Assembly: GCF_004343605.1 (NCBI RefSeq)
Contig: NZ_POSF01000011.1
Span: 136,990-200,989, forward strand
Source: Dehalobacter sp. 12DCB1
Lineage (GTDB): Bacteria; Bacillota; Desulfitobacteriia; Desulfitobacteriales; Syntrophobotulaceae
Length of the DNA stretch: 64,000 bases
Direction of reading: 5' to 3'
Position numbers and translations under genes: made by a program. The notes beneath the pieces were generated by a model. The model did not search any database. It was not told the origin of the DNA and saw only the letters and a list, made by a program, of their open reading frames with translations. Below are positions 24,512 through 33,164 of this stretch, one piece after another (within the stretch, counting starts at the first letter, position 1; every line of letters begins with the position of its first letter).

Positions 24512-25060
24512 TTACTTTTTTACCTGAAGTTCCCTTTGAAAATATCCTTGACAGCATTCATTGCCTTCCGTGATCCTGTGCTGGAAACACAGCCTGCCGC
24601 CGCCTGAAAGCCCTGCGGCCAGCCCTTCATCCAGCGCGGAAATCAGTTTGCAGACTTCCCCGGAATAATAACGGCTGAAATAGCACTGCTGGATCACGAT
24701 TTCTCCCTGCCGGTCCCATTGAAAATCAATGTCGATCAACTGATAAATTACCTTCAATGCCGTAACAGCCTCTTCCCAGGTTCGGATATGCAGGGTCTTT
24801 CTCAAGTTCTGTCCGAATCGATCAGCATTTTGGTACAGCCGCTGTTTGACTTGTTCAACGGGGCGTCCGCCCTGTAAGACATTTTCTGCTTGTTCCTTGG
24901 TAAATAAAGCGTATTGCTGGAGAAGCGCAGCCGAAGAAAGCCCCTTTAGCTCCGGCGGCTCACTTTGGAAAGCATCCGCCGTTAAGCGGAACAATTCCTT
25001 CAGTTTTTTCCTCTTGATCCATTCAGGCAGGCAGCGTTGGATGATTTTCAGAAGCATCAT
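24512..25060 (-). CDS. Unrecognised protein with cysteine-rich C-terminus
   Basis: This 182-aa soluble protein begins with a basic amphipathic region (WIKRKKLKELFRLTADAF) and has helical segments. Near its C-terminus are CYFSRYYSGEVC and HRITEGNECCQG, cysteines and histidine that could hold a metal. It lies between the membrane protein (33-base gap) and the GMC oxidoreductase (12-base gap), so it is probably part of the same pathway. ATG 25057 or 25060; GGGAG favours the second. I do not recognise the family. Confidence 0.6.
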   Translation of the reverse strand: MMLLKIIQRCLPEWIKRKKLKELFRLTADAFQSEPPELKGLSSAALLQQYALFTKEQAENVLQGGRPVEQVKQRLYQNADRFGQNLRKTLHIRTWEEAVTALKVIYQLIDIDFQWDRQGEIVIQQCYFSRYYSGEVCKLISALDEGLAAGLSGGGRLCFQHRITEGNECCQGYFQRELQVKK

Positions 25061-25093
25061 TGACTCCCTGTTATTCAGTCTTTGCCAAAAGTG

Positions 25094-25510
25094 CTAAGCA
25101 TTGCCGCTAAGCCCGGTTTTCCTTATTTTCAGGTAAAAATACAGTGCCGCTAAACCAATCAACCCGTCAATAACGAAGTTGGCCAAAAAAATAAGGTAGG
25201 GCCGGTAAATGAAAAATAGAAACAGAGAAAGGATAGAAGATGCCAGTTTGGCATGGGCCAATAAAAACGGATAGCTGTGCTGCGCCGGGTTTCGGTACAT
25301 CAGGATTGCAAGCAAAGTAACAAGGTACATGTAAGCAGCCGCCAGTATCAGATAAAACCCAGCGCCTTGCAACGGAGTTTCAGGCAATCCAAAATAAGCG
25401 GAAATATGGTTAAAGAATACCAGGGCCGCATTAGGAAAAAACAAAAAAATCAGGCCTACCACGGCAAATATTCCTGCTGCAAACAAGCTGAACCGTTTAT
25501 ACAAGCTCAT
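25094..25510 (-). CDS. Small four-helix membrane protein
   Basis: This 138-aa protein has four hydrophobic helices (about residues 8-28, 46-68, 85-100 and 108-128) and a short basic tail. GGGGG lies upstream of the start, provided by the last unit of the 14-bp repeat region. It is the second gene in the radical SAM/GMC operon. The fold may be DoxX-like but no diagnostic motif is visible. Function unknown. Confidence 0.65.
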   Translation of the reverse strand: MSLYKRFSLFAAGIFAVVGLIFLFFPNAALVFFNHISAYFGLPETPLQGAGFYLILAAAYMYLVTLLAILMYRNPAQHSYPFLLAHAKLASSILSLFLFFIYRPYLIFLANFVIDGLIGLAALYFYLKIRKTGLSGNA

Positions 25511-25536
25511 AACCTATACCCCCATAACCCTATCGC

Positions 25537-25647
25537 CATTACTTCATTCCCGCCTCTTCCTCCGATGATTTCATCCCGATAACTTCATCCCTATAGCTTC
25601 ATTCCAATCATTTCATTCCCACGGCTACATTCCGATAGCCTTACCCC
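25537..25647. repeat. 14-bp imperfect tandem repeat inside an operon
   Basis: About eight head-to-tail units of 14 bases (one of 13), consensus GATARCTTCATYCC on the plus strand, fill the gap between the radical SAM gene and the membrane protein gene and overlap the radical SAM stop. On the minus strand each unit reads GGRATGAAG, so it carries a ribosome-site-like GG(G/A)A and an ATG in changing frames. It could affect translation or RNA stability of the downstream genes. Confidence 0.8.
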
Positions 25648-26834
25648 TTATTATAGAGCCGGAAAAATTCGGACAACGGACTGAACCGGACTTCCTTCAT
25701 CATCTCCAGCGTATCTTCTTTGCTAAGGGGCGATTGCCCTTTAGCATATTTTTTCAGCAACGCATAGTTTTTGTTCATAAAGCAGCTGCTTTCCGACGGA
25801 AAATGCGCTTTCATCTCCGAAAAAACGGCTTGCGCCGATTTATCCCGAACATTGCCGAAGGTTATCGGCGTAAATACACACGGGCTTACCTCGCCAAAGG
25901 CATCGATATAGACCATTTTATGGCCTGCATTACAGCCGAAATGCTCTCCCCCTTCAAAATGCCCAAGATAATTGACCGTGATTTTTCGCTCTTGATTGTA
26001 TTTATCCTGCAAGTGCACAAGGCTCAAACGTTCTTCTTCAGTAAGGATTGCAGTCTCATGCCAAAAGGCCTCCACCGTGGGTTTGGTTTCACTCAGCCAG
26101 GCTTCATCAATCCCAAGGCTGATCAGGAACGCTAAAAATTTCTCGACCTGATTTTTCTGAAGCATCTCCCTGGAGATGACCGTCGATACACCGACATGGA
26201 CACCTGTGCTTTTAAATATTTCGATCGCCTGAAGCGCCGCCCGGAAAGCCCCATGGCATCCTCTGATCCGGTCATGTTCTTCCTCCTGCCAATGGTCCAG
26301 GCTGATTGAGACATAGCAAAGGCCCGCCCGCTTCAGCTCCGCCGCCAGCTCTTGGGTAATGCCCATGCCTGTGGTAAACAGCTTAATGGCGCAATCATCT
26401 CCGGCGCTTTGGACGATCTCCACGAGATCTTTGTTCAGAAGCGGTTCCCCGCCGGTAAAGCCCAACCAGAAAACACCCATTTTCTTTAGATCCTGAATAA
26501 GCTGCTTGATTTCTGCCGTATTGAGAAGTTCCCCGCTTCGGTTCTTATTGTAACAATAGGCACAATGTTGAGGACAAGCATCGGTCAGGCTGATTTGAGC
26601 ATGGGAGGGCCCCTCCGTCCTTGCCAGAAGGTGCTCGTTGATAAAGCGGGTAAAGGCTTTGCTGTTTATCGGGGGCAAATGGGAATGAAGGACCAGCTGC
26701 CCGCCAACATTCAGCAAACGGAACTTCCCCATGTATTTCACCAGGAACCAATTGATTGAAGGTTTGACCCTGATAATTTGCTTGTTTGCCCATAGCGATC
26801 TGGCTAAGGCAATCTTATTCTTGAATTCGGACAT
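25641..26834 (-). CDS. Radical SAM enzyme, first gene of the GMC operon
   Basis: This 397-aa protein has the 4Fe-4S/SAM motif CPQHCAYCY at about residue 90, followed by GFTGGEPLLNKDLVEI and SISLDHWQEEEHDRI, the usual half-barrel pattern. The C-terminal part (HFGCNAGHKMVYIDAFGEVS, then PCVFTPI) resembles a SPASM-like auxiliary cluster region with fewer cysteines. Members modify peptides or cofactors. With a GMC oxidoreductase downstream it may be part of a small biosynthetic pathway. No precursor peptide was seen. Ribosome site GGGAG precedes ATG 26834. Confidence 0.85.
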   Translation of the reverse strand: MSEFKNKIALARSLWANKQIIRVKPSINWFLVKYMGKFRLLNVGGQLVLHSHLPPINSKAFTRFINEHLLARTEGPSHAQISLTDACPQHCAYCYNKNRSGELLNTAEIKQLIQDLKKMGVFWLGFTGGEPLLNKDLVEIVQSAGDDCAIKLFTTGMGITQELAAELKRAGLCYVSISLDHWQEEEHDRIRGCHGAFRAALQAIEIFKSTGVHVGVSTVISREMLQKNQVEKFLAFLISLGIDEAWLSETKPTVEAFWHETAILTEEERLSLVHLQDKYNQERKITVNYLGHFEGGEHFGCNAGHKMVYIDAFGEVSPCVFTPITFGNVRDKSAQAVFSEMKAHFPSESSCFMNKNYALLKKYAKGQSPLSKEDTLEMMKEVRFSPLSEFFRLYNKG

Positions 26835-26922
26835 GGCCGGCTCCCCTTACATTCCATATATTTCTACTTGATAGTTTATCATAATTATACTTACATCACC
26901 ATGCCTTGACCTGCCTGTAATT

Positions 26923-26984
26923 TATAATGGCGATACGGTGACCAGTGAGGAGATGGTAAATCCACGCCTTGATAGGTGTGGATT
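26923..26984 (+). terminator. Orphan -10 box and terminator hairpin
   Basis: AATCCACGCC and GGTGTGGATT form a 10-base stem followed by TTTTTAT on the plus strand (26959-26990). A TATAAT sits at 26923-26928 without a good -35. No plus-strand gene lies upstream. It could end a lost gene or a very short RNA of about 55 bases. Confidence 0.45.
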
Positions 26985-27020
26985 TTTTATTTATATGGGC
27001 CACAAATGGTGTAGCCTACC

Positions 27021-27181
27021 TTATATGTCCCTGCGGGCAAATGTCCGGACTCCCAGCAGCAAAATCAGAAGTACATATACGGCGCAGTAAACGAGCATCA
27101 GGGCGCTCGGCGAGCCACTGCCATAGAAGACGGAGGTGGGATCAAAAGGCGTTGCACTGCTGCCGGCAAGGAGTGTGTTTA
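27021..27181 (-). pseudogene. C-terminal remnant of an ABC-2 permease
   Basis: The minus strand encodes FYGSGSPSALMLVYCAVYVL followed by LILLLGVRTFARRDI and a stop at 27021. A last membrane helix followed by an RRDI-type end is typical of ABC-2 permease subunits. The upstream part has been replaced by the sigma-factor remnant, with the junction close to 27180. Confidence 0.55.
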
Positions 27182-27345
27182 CCGGAACAGATTATAATTG
27201 CAGGCGGCATAAAAACTGCATTTCGTAAGCCAGGCATCCGGATGATGGATTTGGGTCCAATCCAAGTTGTATAAGCGGAGAAATACTTCCTGAGCAAGAT
27301 CTTCGGCTGTGGGGATGCTTCCGGTGAAACCGGAAATTTTGGCAT
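27179..27345 (-). pseudogene. Remnant of an ECF sigma factor (region 2)
   Basis: The minus strand encodes SIPTAEDLAQEVFLRLYNLD followed by WTQIHHPDAWLTKCSFYAAC, which matches sigma-70 region 2 of extracytoplasmic-function sigma factors (AEDL.QEVFL, WL..I). A stop follows directly and region 4 is missing. It appears fused by deletion to the permease remnant on its right-hand reading side. Sigma factor and ABC permease genes may once have formed one operon. Confidence 0.65.
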
Positions 27346-27405
27346 ATCAGCTTATTCAGCTCTTATAAATTGTATCTTATATTCTTCAAATATTCTATGG
27401 AGAAA

Positions 27406-27430
27406 AAACCTGGCCGCCCACACCAGGTTT
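27406..27430. terminator. Bidirectional terminator
   Basis: AAACCTGG and CCAGGTTT form an 8-base stem with T-rich flanks on both strands (CTTCTTTT on plus, TTTTTTCT on minus). It lies between the sigma-factor remnant and the YdjM-like gene. Confidence 0.6.
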
Positions 27431-27603
27431 CTTCTTTTATATTAAGAGGAGCTTTATGGCACTATACATCATATGGCCTGTCTCGCTTATTGGTCCAAAA
27501 TTTTTTATGAATTACTTTCATTTTGTGTTAGAATATAGTCCTTACGGTTTGTCCGATCAAGCAGACCGACCTTAAGGATATTTTAAATGGTAAGGTATCA
27601 GCT

Positions 27604-28125
27604 ATGATTTTCTTTGGACATTTGGGATTGACAGGGTTAGCTGCCAAAGCAGCTGAAAAATCCTTAGGAAACATTCAAATTGATTATAGAGTCGTCTTTG
27701 TCGGGTCCATTTTGCCCGATTTGATTGATAAACCGATCGGCCGCTTTTTGTTTGCAGAAACCTTTCATACCGGCAGGGTATTTGCACACACCGTATTGTT
27801 TCTGTTTCTCTTATTGGGGATCGGATACTACCGTTGGCAGCGGTACCGAAAGAATGGCTGGCTGGTGCTGGCCGGAAGCTGTCTTTGCCATGACATCTTT
27901 GACGCCATGTGGGTGATTCCTCAGACATTTTATTGGCCGCTTCATGGCCTGAAATTTTATGCGTCAACCGAAGCGTCATGGATTCAAGCAGATTGGACCA
28001 GCCTAATGACTGATCCGGCATCTTATGTACCGGAGATTACAGGGCTATCAATCATCCTGTATTTCCTCCGAAAACTGATTGTACACCATAGAGTTAAGGT
28101 CTTCCTTAAAAACGGGGTACTATAA
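27604..28125 (+). CDS. YdjM-like membrane-bound metal-dependent hydrolase
   Basis: This 173-aa membrane protein has the pattern of the YdjM/DUF457 family: GHLGLTGL near the start, SILPDLIDKP, and HTGRVFAHTVL, with histidines and aspartates that bind metal, plus four or five membrane helices. Some relatives are regulated in the SOS response; no LexA site was seen here. AAGG precedes ATG 27604 by eight bases. It stands alone and its substrate is unknown. Confidence 0.8.
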   Translation: MIFFGHLGLTGLAAKAAEKSLGNIQIDYRVVFVGSILPDLIDKPIGRFLFAETFHTGRVFAHTVLFLFLLLGIGYYRWQRYRKNGWLVLAGSCLCHDIFDAMWVIPQTFYWPLHGLKFYASTEASWIQADWTSLMTDPASYVPEITGLSIILYFLRKLIVHHRVKVFLKNGVL

Positions 28126-28504
28126 GCATCTTCAACCTACGACATTAAAAACAAAACGCTATAACAAAAGCAAAAAAAACATTAACATCCGGGAGCCAAG
28201 GCTTCTAAAGCTTCCTCGAGACTGCTCTTGATCGGACTCCCAGAACTGAACGTGAAAACGAATATCCTCAATTATATGGAAAATTATGTTACCATTAATT
28301 AGTTAAGCAAGTTTTACTTAGGCGTCTATCTTATTTTAAGGTTCCACCGATTGGAAATCCATAACTTTATCAACAACGTCTTCAATTACGGGCGTATTAT
28401 TTGAATCGGCAATGTCGACGGGCGTAAATTATTACGAAATAGATTCTGCCCTTTGGAACATACTAATTGGAACATACGAATTCAAGACAAAAAGGGGTGA
28501 GACT
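28126..28504. other. Intergenic region with short gene tails
   Basis: No intact gene is seen. On the minus strand two short protein-like tails end at 28182 (SGSPIKSSLEEALEALAPGC) and near 28339 (NTPVIEDVVDKVMDFQSVEP). They suggest that at least one gene has been lost here. The region also carries the promoter of the spore photoproduct lyase gene. Confidence 0.35.
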
Positions 28505-29500
28505 ATGGTCCCGGATAAAATCTTCTATGAACCGGCAGTCCTTGATTATAAACTGGGGAAAAAATTAAAGGATCAATTTGCACAAATCCCCTGGATTCCG
28601 ATAGAAAACCACAATAACATTGAGTCATTGCGGCAAAATGAAAACCGTGAATTCGCTAGGATGAAGCGGCATCTTATCATCGGCGTCCGAAAATCGTTAA
28701 CCTATACCCCTAATCACAAAGTCTCCGATTACCTGGTTCCGTATACGTCCTCCGGCTGCAGCGCCATGTGTCTTTACTGCTATCTGGTCTGCAATTACAA
28801 CAAATGTTCCTATCTCCGGCTCTTCGTCAACCGGGAGCAAATGATGGAAAAGCTGCTTAAAACGGCACGGAATTCGGATAAAGACCTTGTCTTCGAAATC
28901 GGCAGTAACAGTGATCTGGTGTTGGAAAATACCGTCACCGGCAACCTGGAATGGACGATCGAGTGCTTCAGTCTGAGCGAAAAAAGCTTTTTGACCTTTC
29001 CAACCAAATTTGATCATATTGGCCCTTTGCTCCCCTTAAATCATCGGGGCCGTATCCTGATACGCATGAGTATGAACCCCCAGGAGATCATCCAAAAAGT
29101 CGAGTTCGGAACCTCCTCATTGCAAACACGGATCGCAGCGCTTAACCAGATGGGTGACGCCGGATACAAAGTGGGGATACTGATTGCCCCCGTCGTCCTT
29201 GTGGACAACTGGAAGGCGCTCTATGGTCAGCTGATCGATGAATTGGCTGACAAGCTCTCCGAGAATACCAAAAAGCACTTGTTTATTGAAATCATTTTTA
29301 TGACCTACAGTTATGTGCATCACGCCATCAACACCGAGGCCTTTCCGAATGCGCTGGAATTATACGATAAATCCCTGATGACCGGGCGCGGCAGAGGAAA
29401 ATACTGTTACCGTCCTGAAGTGCGGGGGGAAGCAGAGCAATTCTTAACAGAACAGCTTGCGCAAAAACTTAAAGATGTTCCGATCCTGTATGTGGTCTAA
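28505..29500 (+). CDS. splB: Spore photoproduct lyase
   Basis: This 331-aa radical SAM enzyme reverses the thymine dimer called spore photoproduct during germination. CSAMCLYCY holds the 4Fe-4S cluster, and the flanking SSG and YLVCNYNKCSYLRLFVN match Spl proteins. The C-terminal end is the usual length. ATG 28505 is chosen because GGGGTGA lies just before it; a longer frame from 28412 has no ribosome site. It supports the view that the organism forms, or formed, spores, along with the ger operon. Confidence 0.92.
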   Translation: MVPDKIFYEPAVLDYKLGKKLKDQFAQIPWIPIENHNNIESLRQNENREFARMKRHLIIGVRKSLTYTPNHKVSDYLVPYTSSGCSAMCLYCYLVCNYNKCSYLRLFVNREQMMEKLLKTARNSDKDLVFEIGSNSDLVLENTVTGNLEWTIECFSLSEKSFLTFPTKFDHIGPLLPLNHRGRILIRMSMNPQEIIQKVEFGTSSLQTRIAALNQMGDAGYKVGILIAPVVLVDNWKALYGQLIDELADKLSENTKKHLFIEIIFMTYSYVHHAINTEAFPNALELYDKSLMTGRGRGKYCYRPEVRGEAEQFLTEQLAQKLKDVPILYVV

Positions 29501-29563
29501 TCGCAACAAGCTGGATGAGGGGGAATTACAGATCCGGTTTAATCATTATGTTTGATTTTTTCT

Positions 29564-29760
29564 TTATTGCAATAATCCCTGTTCAATCGCCAATTCTATG
29601 ACCGCATCGAGGTAAGCATCTAAGACGGCCGCAAAATCCGTATTGGTGATCTCCGCTGCACGGTTGCCGTATCACCGTTTATGGTTGAAGATACAATGTT
29701 ATAATCGAGTTTTGCGAAGAAAGAGGCAATGATTCCGGTTATCTCCACTCTGGACTCCAT
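29564..29760 (-). pseudogene. Frameshifted small protein of unknown family
   Basis: From ATG 29760 the minus strand reads ESRVEITGIIASFFAKLDYN, then IVSSTINGDTATV. After a one-base shift it continues AAEITNTDFAAVLDAYLDAV and IELAIEQGLLQ to a stop at 29564. Together the two frames give about 65 residues of a helical plus strand domain like the C-terminal half of NTF2-fold lipoproteins. The signal peptide and N-terminal part are absent. Confidence 0.5.
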
Positions 29761-29818
29761 ACATCAACCCCCTCATATTAAAAAATGCGCCTGGAAAGGC
29801 GCATTTAATCAATTCCCA

Positions 29819-30353
29819 TCAAGGCTTCTTTTTGATCTCCTCTTCCACTTCTTGGGTGCCTTCCAGGCAGTATCTTTCTTCATCAGGCACCAGCTCTTTC
29901 CGTAATCTCAGAAATTCCCCGGCATGTACACATTCTTCATTCACGATATCCTTCAACACTTCGATGGCCAGTTGATGATCTATTGATTCCGCAAGCTGCC
30001 TATAAAGCTGGATCGCTTCAAACTTACCACTTACCTCGTCCAACATGGCCTGCGATTTCTGCTTTGCTTCTTTGTTTGATGACCCAGGCCTCGTCATGAG
30101 CTTGTTTAAACAAAGCAACGCATGGCGGGTCAAGATTGATCTCAATGCCTTCTTTGGCTAAATCTTTTATTCTCATCGCTAATTTGATGATTTCCATGTG
30201 GATGTCATTGGTCCGGTCTGAATCCAGGATCTTTTTGGCATCTTCTTCAGATAAGAGGTTGAATTTTTCCTTTGGCGCCCCACATTTCGGACAAAAATCG
30301 GGGGCCGCGCTTCCCTCATGAACATAACCACAAACAGAACATTTCCATAACAT
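29819..30353 (-). pseudogene. Rubredoxin-ferritin-like protein with a frameshift
   Basis: The start at 30353 (AGGAGG upstream) gives an N-terminal rubredoxin-type domain, CSVCGYVHEG and CPKCGAPKEKF, then the first helices of a ferritin-like domain. Near 30080 the frame must shift by one base, in GTCATCAAACAAAG, to continue KEAKQKSQAMLDEVSGKFEA and the helices with EECVHAGEFLRLRKEL. Both frames are otherwise open, so this is either a recent single-base mutation or a sequence error. Rubrerythrin-type proteins reduce peroxide in anaerobes. Confidence 0.75.
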
Positions 30354-30393
30354 TGTTATTTCCTCCTATTTTTTATTTTTTGTTTTATCTTCT

Positions 30394-32202
30394 TTATGTT
30401 TCCTGAACTGTTTTAATCGGTTCGGCCGCCGCATGTATCCCTGCAATATGACCGAAAGTCATTGCGGGGCCGATGGTGCTTCCCGCCCCCCAATAGGCAT
30501 TGGCTGTCGGCGAAGCAATGCAGTTTCCCGCGCCATAAAGACCTGGAATCGGATTCCCACGAACATCCAGGACTTGGGCACGACGGTCAATGACGGGTCC
30601 GCCATTGGTATCCAGTGTCCCCGCTCCAAGGATAACCGCATAGTACGGCCCATGATCACTTAGCGGATACATACAATAATTCCGGCTTCCTTCCGGAGGC
30701 CAAGGGGCGCCGGGAACCGTCGGCGGAAATGTTGTCCATTCCCTGTCATACGTGTAATCTCCCCGATGAAAATCCTCATCTCTGCCGTTTTTGGCAAATT
30801 CGTTAAAACGGGTCACCGTATTTTTTAAGTTTTCCAGAAAATCAGGGGCCAGCCCAAAGCCTCCGGTATGTTCGGCTAATACCGACAACCGCTGAGATAA
30901 TGATCGCGTGAGCTCCTCCAGCGTAGCCCCTGAAATGATATAGGAGGGAAGCGCATTGCTTTGAAGCGGGTACGGCGGAAATCCCTGCCATAATTCAGCC
31001 GTCCTCTGGTCATAAATCATAAACACCAGCATGTTTGTCCATTCCGCACGCTGAGGGTCCCAAACGAAGTGGGTCATGGCTCGATCCGTATAATTTCTTT
31101 TTTCATCCATGATGCGTTTACCATAACGGTTGACTTCAATGACACTGTCACCGGGAATATAAAATACGTTATTCGAACCTCCAGGATAGGCAAGGGCATT
31201 TTCCAGTATACTTTCTGCTCGGAAAGCACCGGCCATATTACCGATCTTTGCGCCGATTTCCACTGACATCGTAATGAAGTCGCCGGTATTCGTCGGTGCG
31301 GAGCAGCCCCCAAAGTGAGGCCCCCGCTGGAAATGAAGCATTAATTCCGAGTTGTGGGAATAACCTCCGCTGCCAAAAATAGCTGCCCTGCGCGCTCTGA
31401 ACCTGATGATTTCTTTTCCTCCCCTGACGACTTCCAGCCCGACCACTTCTTTCCGATCGTTCTGCAGGATATGGATAACCTGATGATCCGTCATGATCTT
31501 TATCCCATTTGCTTTCGCCCAATCCTCCAGTTGTCTGATCAGTTCAAAGCCGTAACTCTGCATCCCTTGGGGATTTTTTGCGTACAAAACGCGTCCCCGG
31601 ACTCCTTTGTTTTCCGGAAGATGATCCATATAATCCACCTGGGGTTTCCCTTTCCAGTTGATTTCCTGAATGCTGCTCAGGGCACCGCATTCAGCTAGAA
31701 ACTCTACTGTCTCCGACGCTCTGTCGTACATTGCTTCGATCAGTTCATACGCGTTCTGCGGAATCCCCAACCTGAAATCCTTTGGGTTGTACAGATGGGG
31801 ATAGGAATATCGTGACATATAGCGAAGGGCATCCTCTTTTTTATCTTCAATCCCCCGTTCACGTTGAAACCGATTGTTTGGTGTCCAATAACCGCCCCCC
31901 GATCGAATGGTCGTTCCACCGATGGAAGACGCTTTTTCCAGCATGATAACACTGGCTCCCTGCTTTCTTGCAGTGATTGCTGCCGAAAATGCAGCCGCAC
32001 CGCTTCCCACGATAAGAATATCTGCTTCATCATCAAAGGTAGACGATCTTGTGGACGGAGGGCTATTCAAGCCATGAGCATCTTGACCAGGATCAGCAAG
32101 TAATTGAAATTTCTCCTTTGGCGCACCGCACATGGGACATTTTTCTGGTGGTTCAGCCCCCTCATGGACGTATCCACAGACAGTACAAATCCATTTTTTC
32201 AT
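30394..32202 (-). CDS. Flavocytochrome-c-type FAD oxidoreductase with N-terminal rubredoxin domain
   Basis: This 602-aa protein opens with a small rubredoxin-like domain (CTVCGYVHEG...CPMCGAPKEKF, residues 5-35) very close to that of the ferritin-like protein downstream. An FAD-binding fold of the fumarate reductase/3-ketosteroid dehydrogenase family follows (ILIVGSGAAAFSAAITARKQ at about 62, GGTTIRSGG, and the C-terminal GAGNCIASPTANAYWGAGST). The fusion would let an external redox partner feed electrons to the flavin. AAGG precedes ATG 32202. The substrate is unknown. It is followed after 40 bases by the rubredoxin-ferritin gene. Confidence 0.88.
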   Translation of the reverse strand: MKKWICTVCGYVHEGAEPPEKCPMCGAPKEKFQLLADPGQDAHGLNSPPSTRSSTFDDEADILIVGSGAAAFSAAITARKQGASVIMLEKASSIGGTTIRSGGGYWTPNNRFQRERGIEDKKEDALRYMSRYSYPHLYNPKDFRLGIPQNAYELIEAMYDRASETVEFLAECGALSSIQEINWKGKPQVDYMDHLPENKGVRGRVLYAKNPQGMQSYGFELIRQLEDWAKANGIKIMTDHQVIHILQNDRKEVVGLEVVRGGKEIIRFRARRAAIFGSGGYSHNSELMLHFQRGPHFGGCSAPTNTGDFITMSVEIGAKIGNMAGAFRAESILENALAYPGGSNNVFYIPGDSVIEVNRYGKRIMDEKRNYTDRAMTHFVWDPQRAEWTNMLVFMIYDQRTAELWQGFPPYPLQSNALPSYIISGATLEELTRSLSQRLSVLAEHTGGFGLAPDFLENLKNTVTRFNEFAKNGRDEDFHRGDYTYDREWTTFPPTVPGAPWPPEGSRNYCMYPLSDHGPYYAVILGAGTLDTNGGPVIDRRAQVLDVRGNPIPGLYGAGNCIASPTANAYWGAGSTIGPAMTFGHIAGIHAAAEPIKTVQET

Positions 32203-32255
32203 AGTTTCAATCCTTCTTTCTCTTATGTACTGTTGAATGGAAAAGGTTTTTGTTG

Positions 32256-32735
32256 TTATTGTAACTGGTCGAGATCATATTTATATGCAGTTACTTTTTG
32301 AACATAAGCATCATTTTCATAAGAGCCGCTGTCATTGAGGAGAATTTTGCTGCTTTCAATTCCTGTTTGTCTGGATAGTATGATGAGATCAAAGACCATC
32401 TCATCAGGATATCCTTGCCCGGTCCAATAGTTACGATCATCAATCAGCTCTTGAATTGCGCTATTAATGTCCTGAGGTTGCGCATCATTAATTCCATCTA
32501 CTTGGAAAATCGCTAAAACTAACTCATACGATAAATTGTTTTTCTCACACTGTTTCCAAATATCACGCTGCATTTTTTCCGGAATAGGTATCTTATAAAT
32601 TGGCACTTTATCATCTGCAGAAAAAACTTCAGCTGACGTATGAACAGGGCCAGGGCAAATCAAGATTAGGATAAGAATTAAGATGATGAGAACTTGTTCT
32701 TGAATCCATTTTCTTAAACGAAACATGATTTTCAC
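32256..32735 (-). CDS. Exported lysozyme-fold-like protein
   Basis: This 159-aa protein has an N-terminal hydrophobic signal or anchor (ILIILILILICPGPV). IWKQCEKNNLSYELVLAIFQ resembles the helix around the catalytic glutamate of soluble lytic transglycosylases. The expected Glu after FQ is replaced by VD, so catalysis is doubtful. AGGGGTG precedes ATG 32735. It follows the cupredoxin gene by 54 bases on the same strand and may be part of that unit. Confidence 0.6.
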   Translation of the reverse strand: MKIMFRLRKWIQEQVLIILILILILICPGPVHTSAEVFSADDKVPIYKIPIPEKMQRDIWKQCEKNNLSYELVLAIFQVDGINDAQPQDINSAIQELIDDRNYWTGQGYPDEMVFDLIILSRQTGIESSKILLNDSGSYENDAYVQKVTAYKYDLDQLQ

Positions 32736-32789
32736 CCCTATCTATTAATCCAACTGTGATTACCCTGCCGATTTCTACATCCTTACTTT

Positions 32790-33137
32790 TTAGTTGACGA
32801 TAATCTTCCCCTTCATGTATGGGTGATAGGTACAGATATAATCAAATGTACCTGTATCACTGAAGGTTTGTTGATACGATTGGCCCTGTTTCAAGCGTCC
32901 GCTGTCGAAAGACTTACCTGTAGCCGTATGATCCATTGCATCCTTATTAATCCAAATAATGGTTTCACCCTTTTGTATGGTTATCTCGGCTGGTTGGAAT
33001 TGATTATTCTCAATAAGTACCGAATTCTTCTCAGGCGCTTGGGCAGACGGCTGCCCGCTCTTAGCAGGACTGCACCCTGTAAGGATTATGGTCAGTATCG
33101 CCAACAGGATGCTGATATACAGAAGCATCTTTTTCAT
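32790..33137 (-). CDS. Cupredoxin lipoprotein
   Basis: This 115-aa lipoprotein has the lipobox ILTGC near residue 22 and a plastocyanin-like domain. The copper ligands appear as His in MDHTATG and Cys, His and Met in CTYHPYMKG near the C-terminus. Such small blue-copper-type proteins carry electrons or bind copper outside the membrane. ATG 33137 is preferred, as GGAGGG lies seven bases upstream. The operon probably starts at 33541 with a short protein and a b561-like membrane protein. Confidence 0.85.
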   Translation of the reverse strand: MKKMLLYISILLAILTIILTGCSPAKSGQPSAQAPEKNSVLIENNQFQPAEITIQKGETIIWINKDAMDHTATGKSFDSGRLKQGQSYQQTFSDTGTFDYICTYHPYMKGKIIVN

Positions 33138-33164
33138 AAACAAACCCTCCATTTTCATAAACTT

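Noticed and set aside
25537-25647. CRISPR-like array
   Set aside because: Units are 14 bases with no spacers; it is a simple tandem repeat and no cas gene is present.
26923-26984. Small RNA from TATAAT to the hairpin terminator
   Set aside because: There is no -35 at a suitable distance (TTGACC lies only 11 bases from the -10), so I list only the hairpin and the orphan -10.
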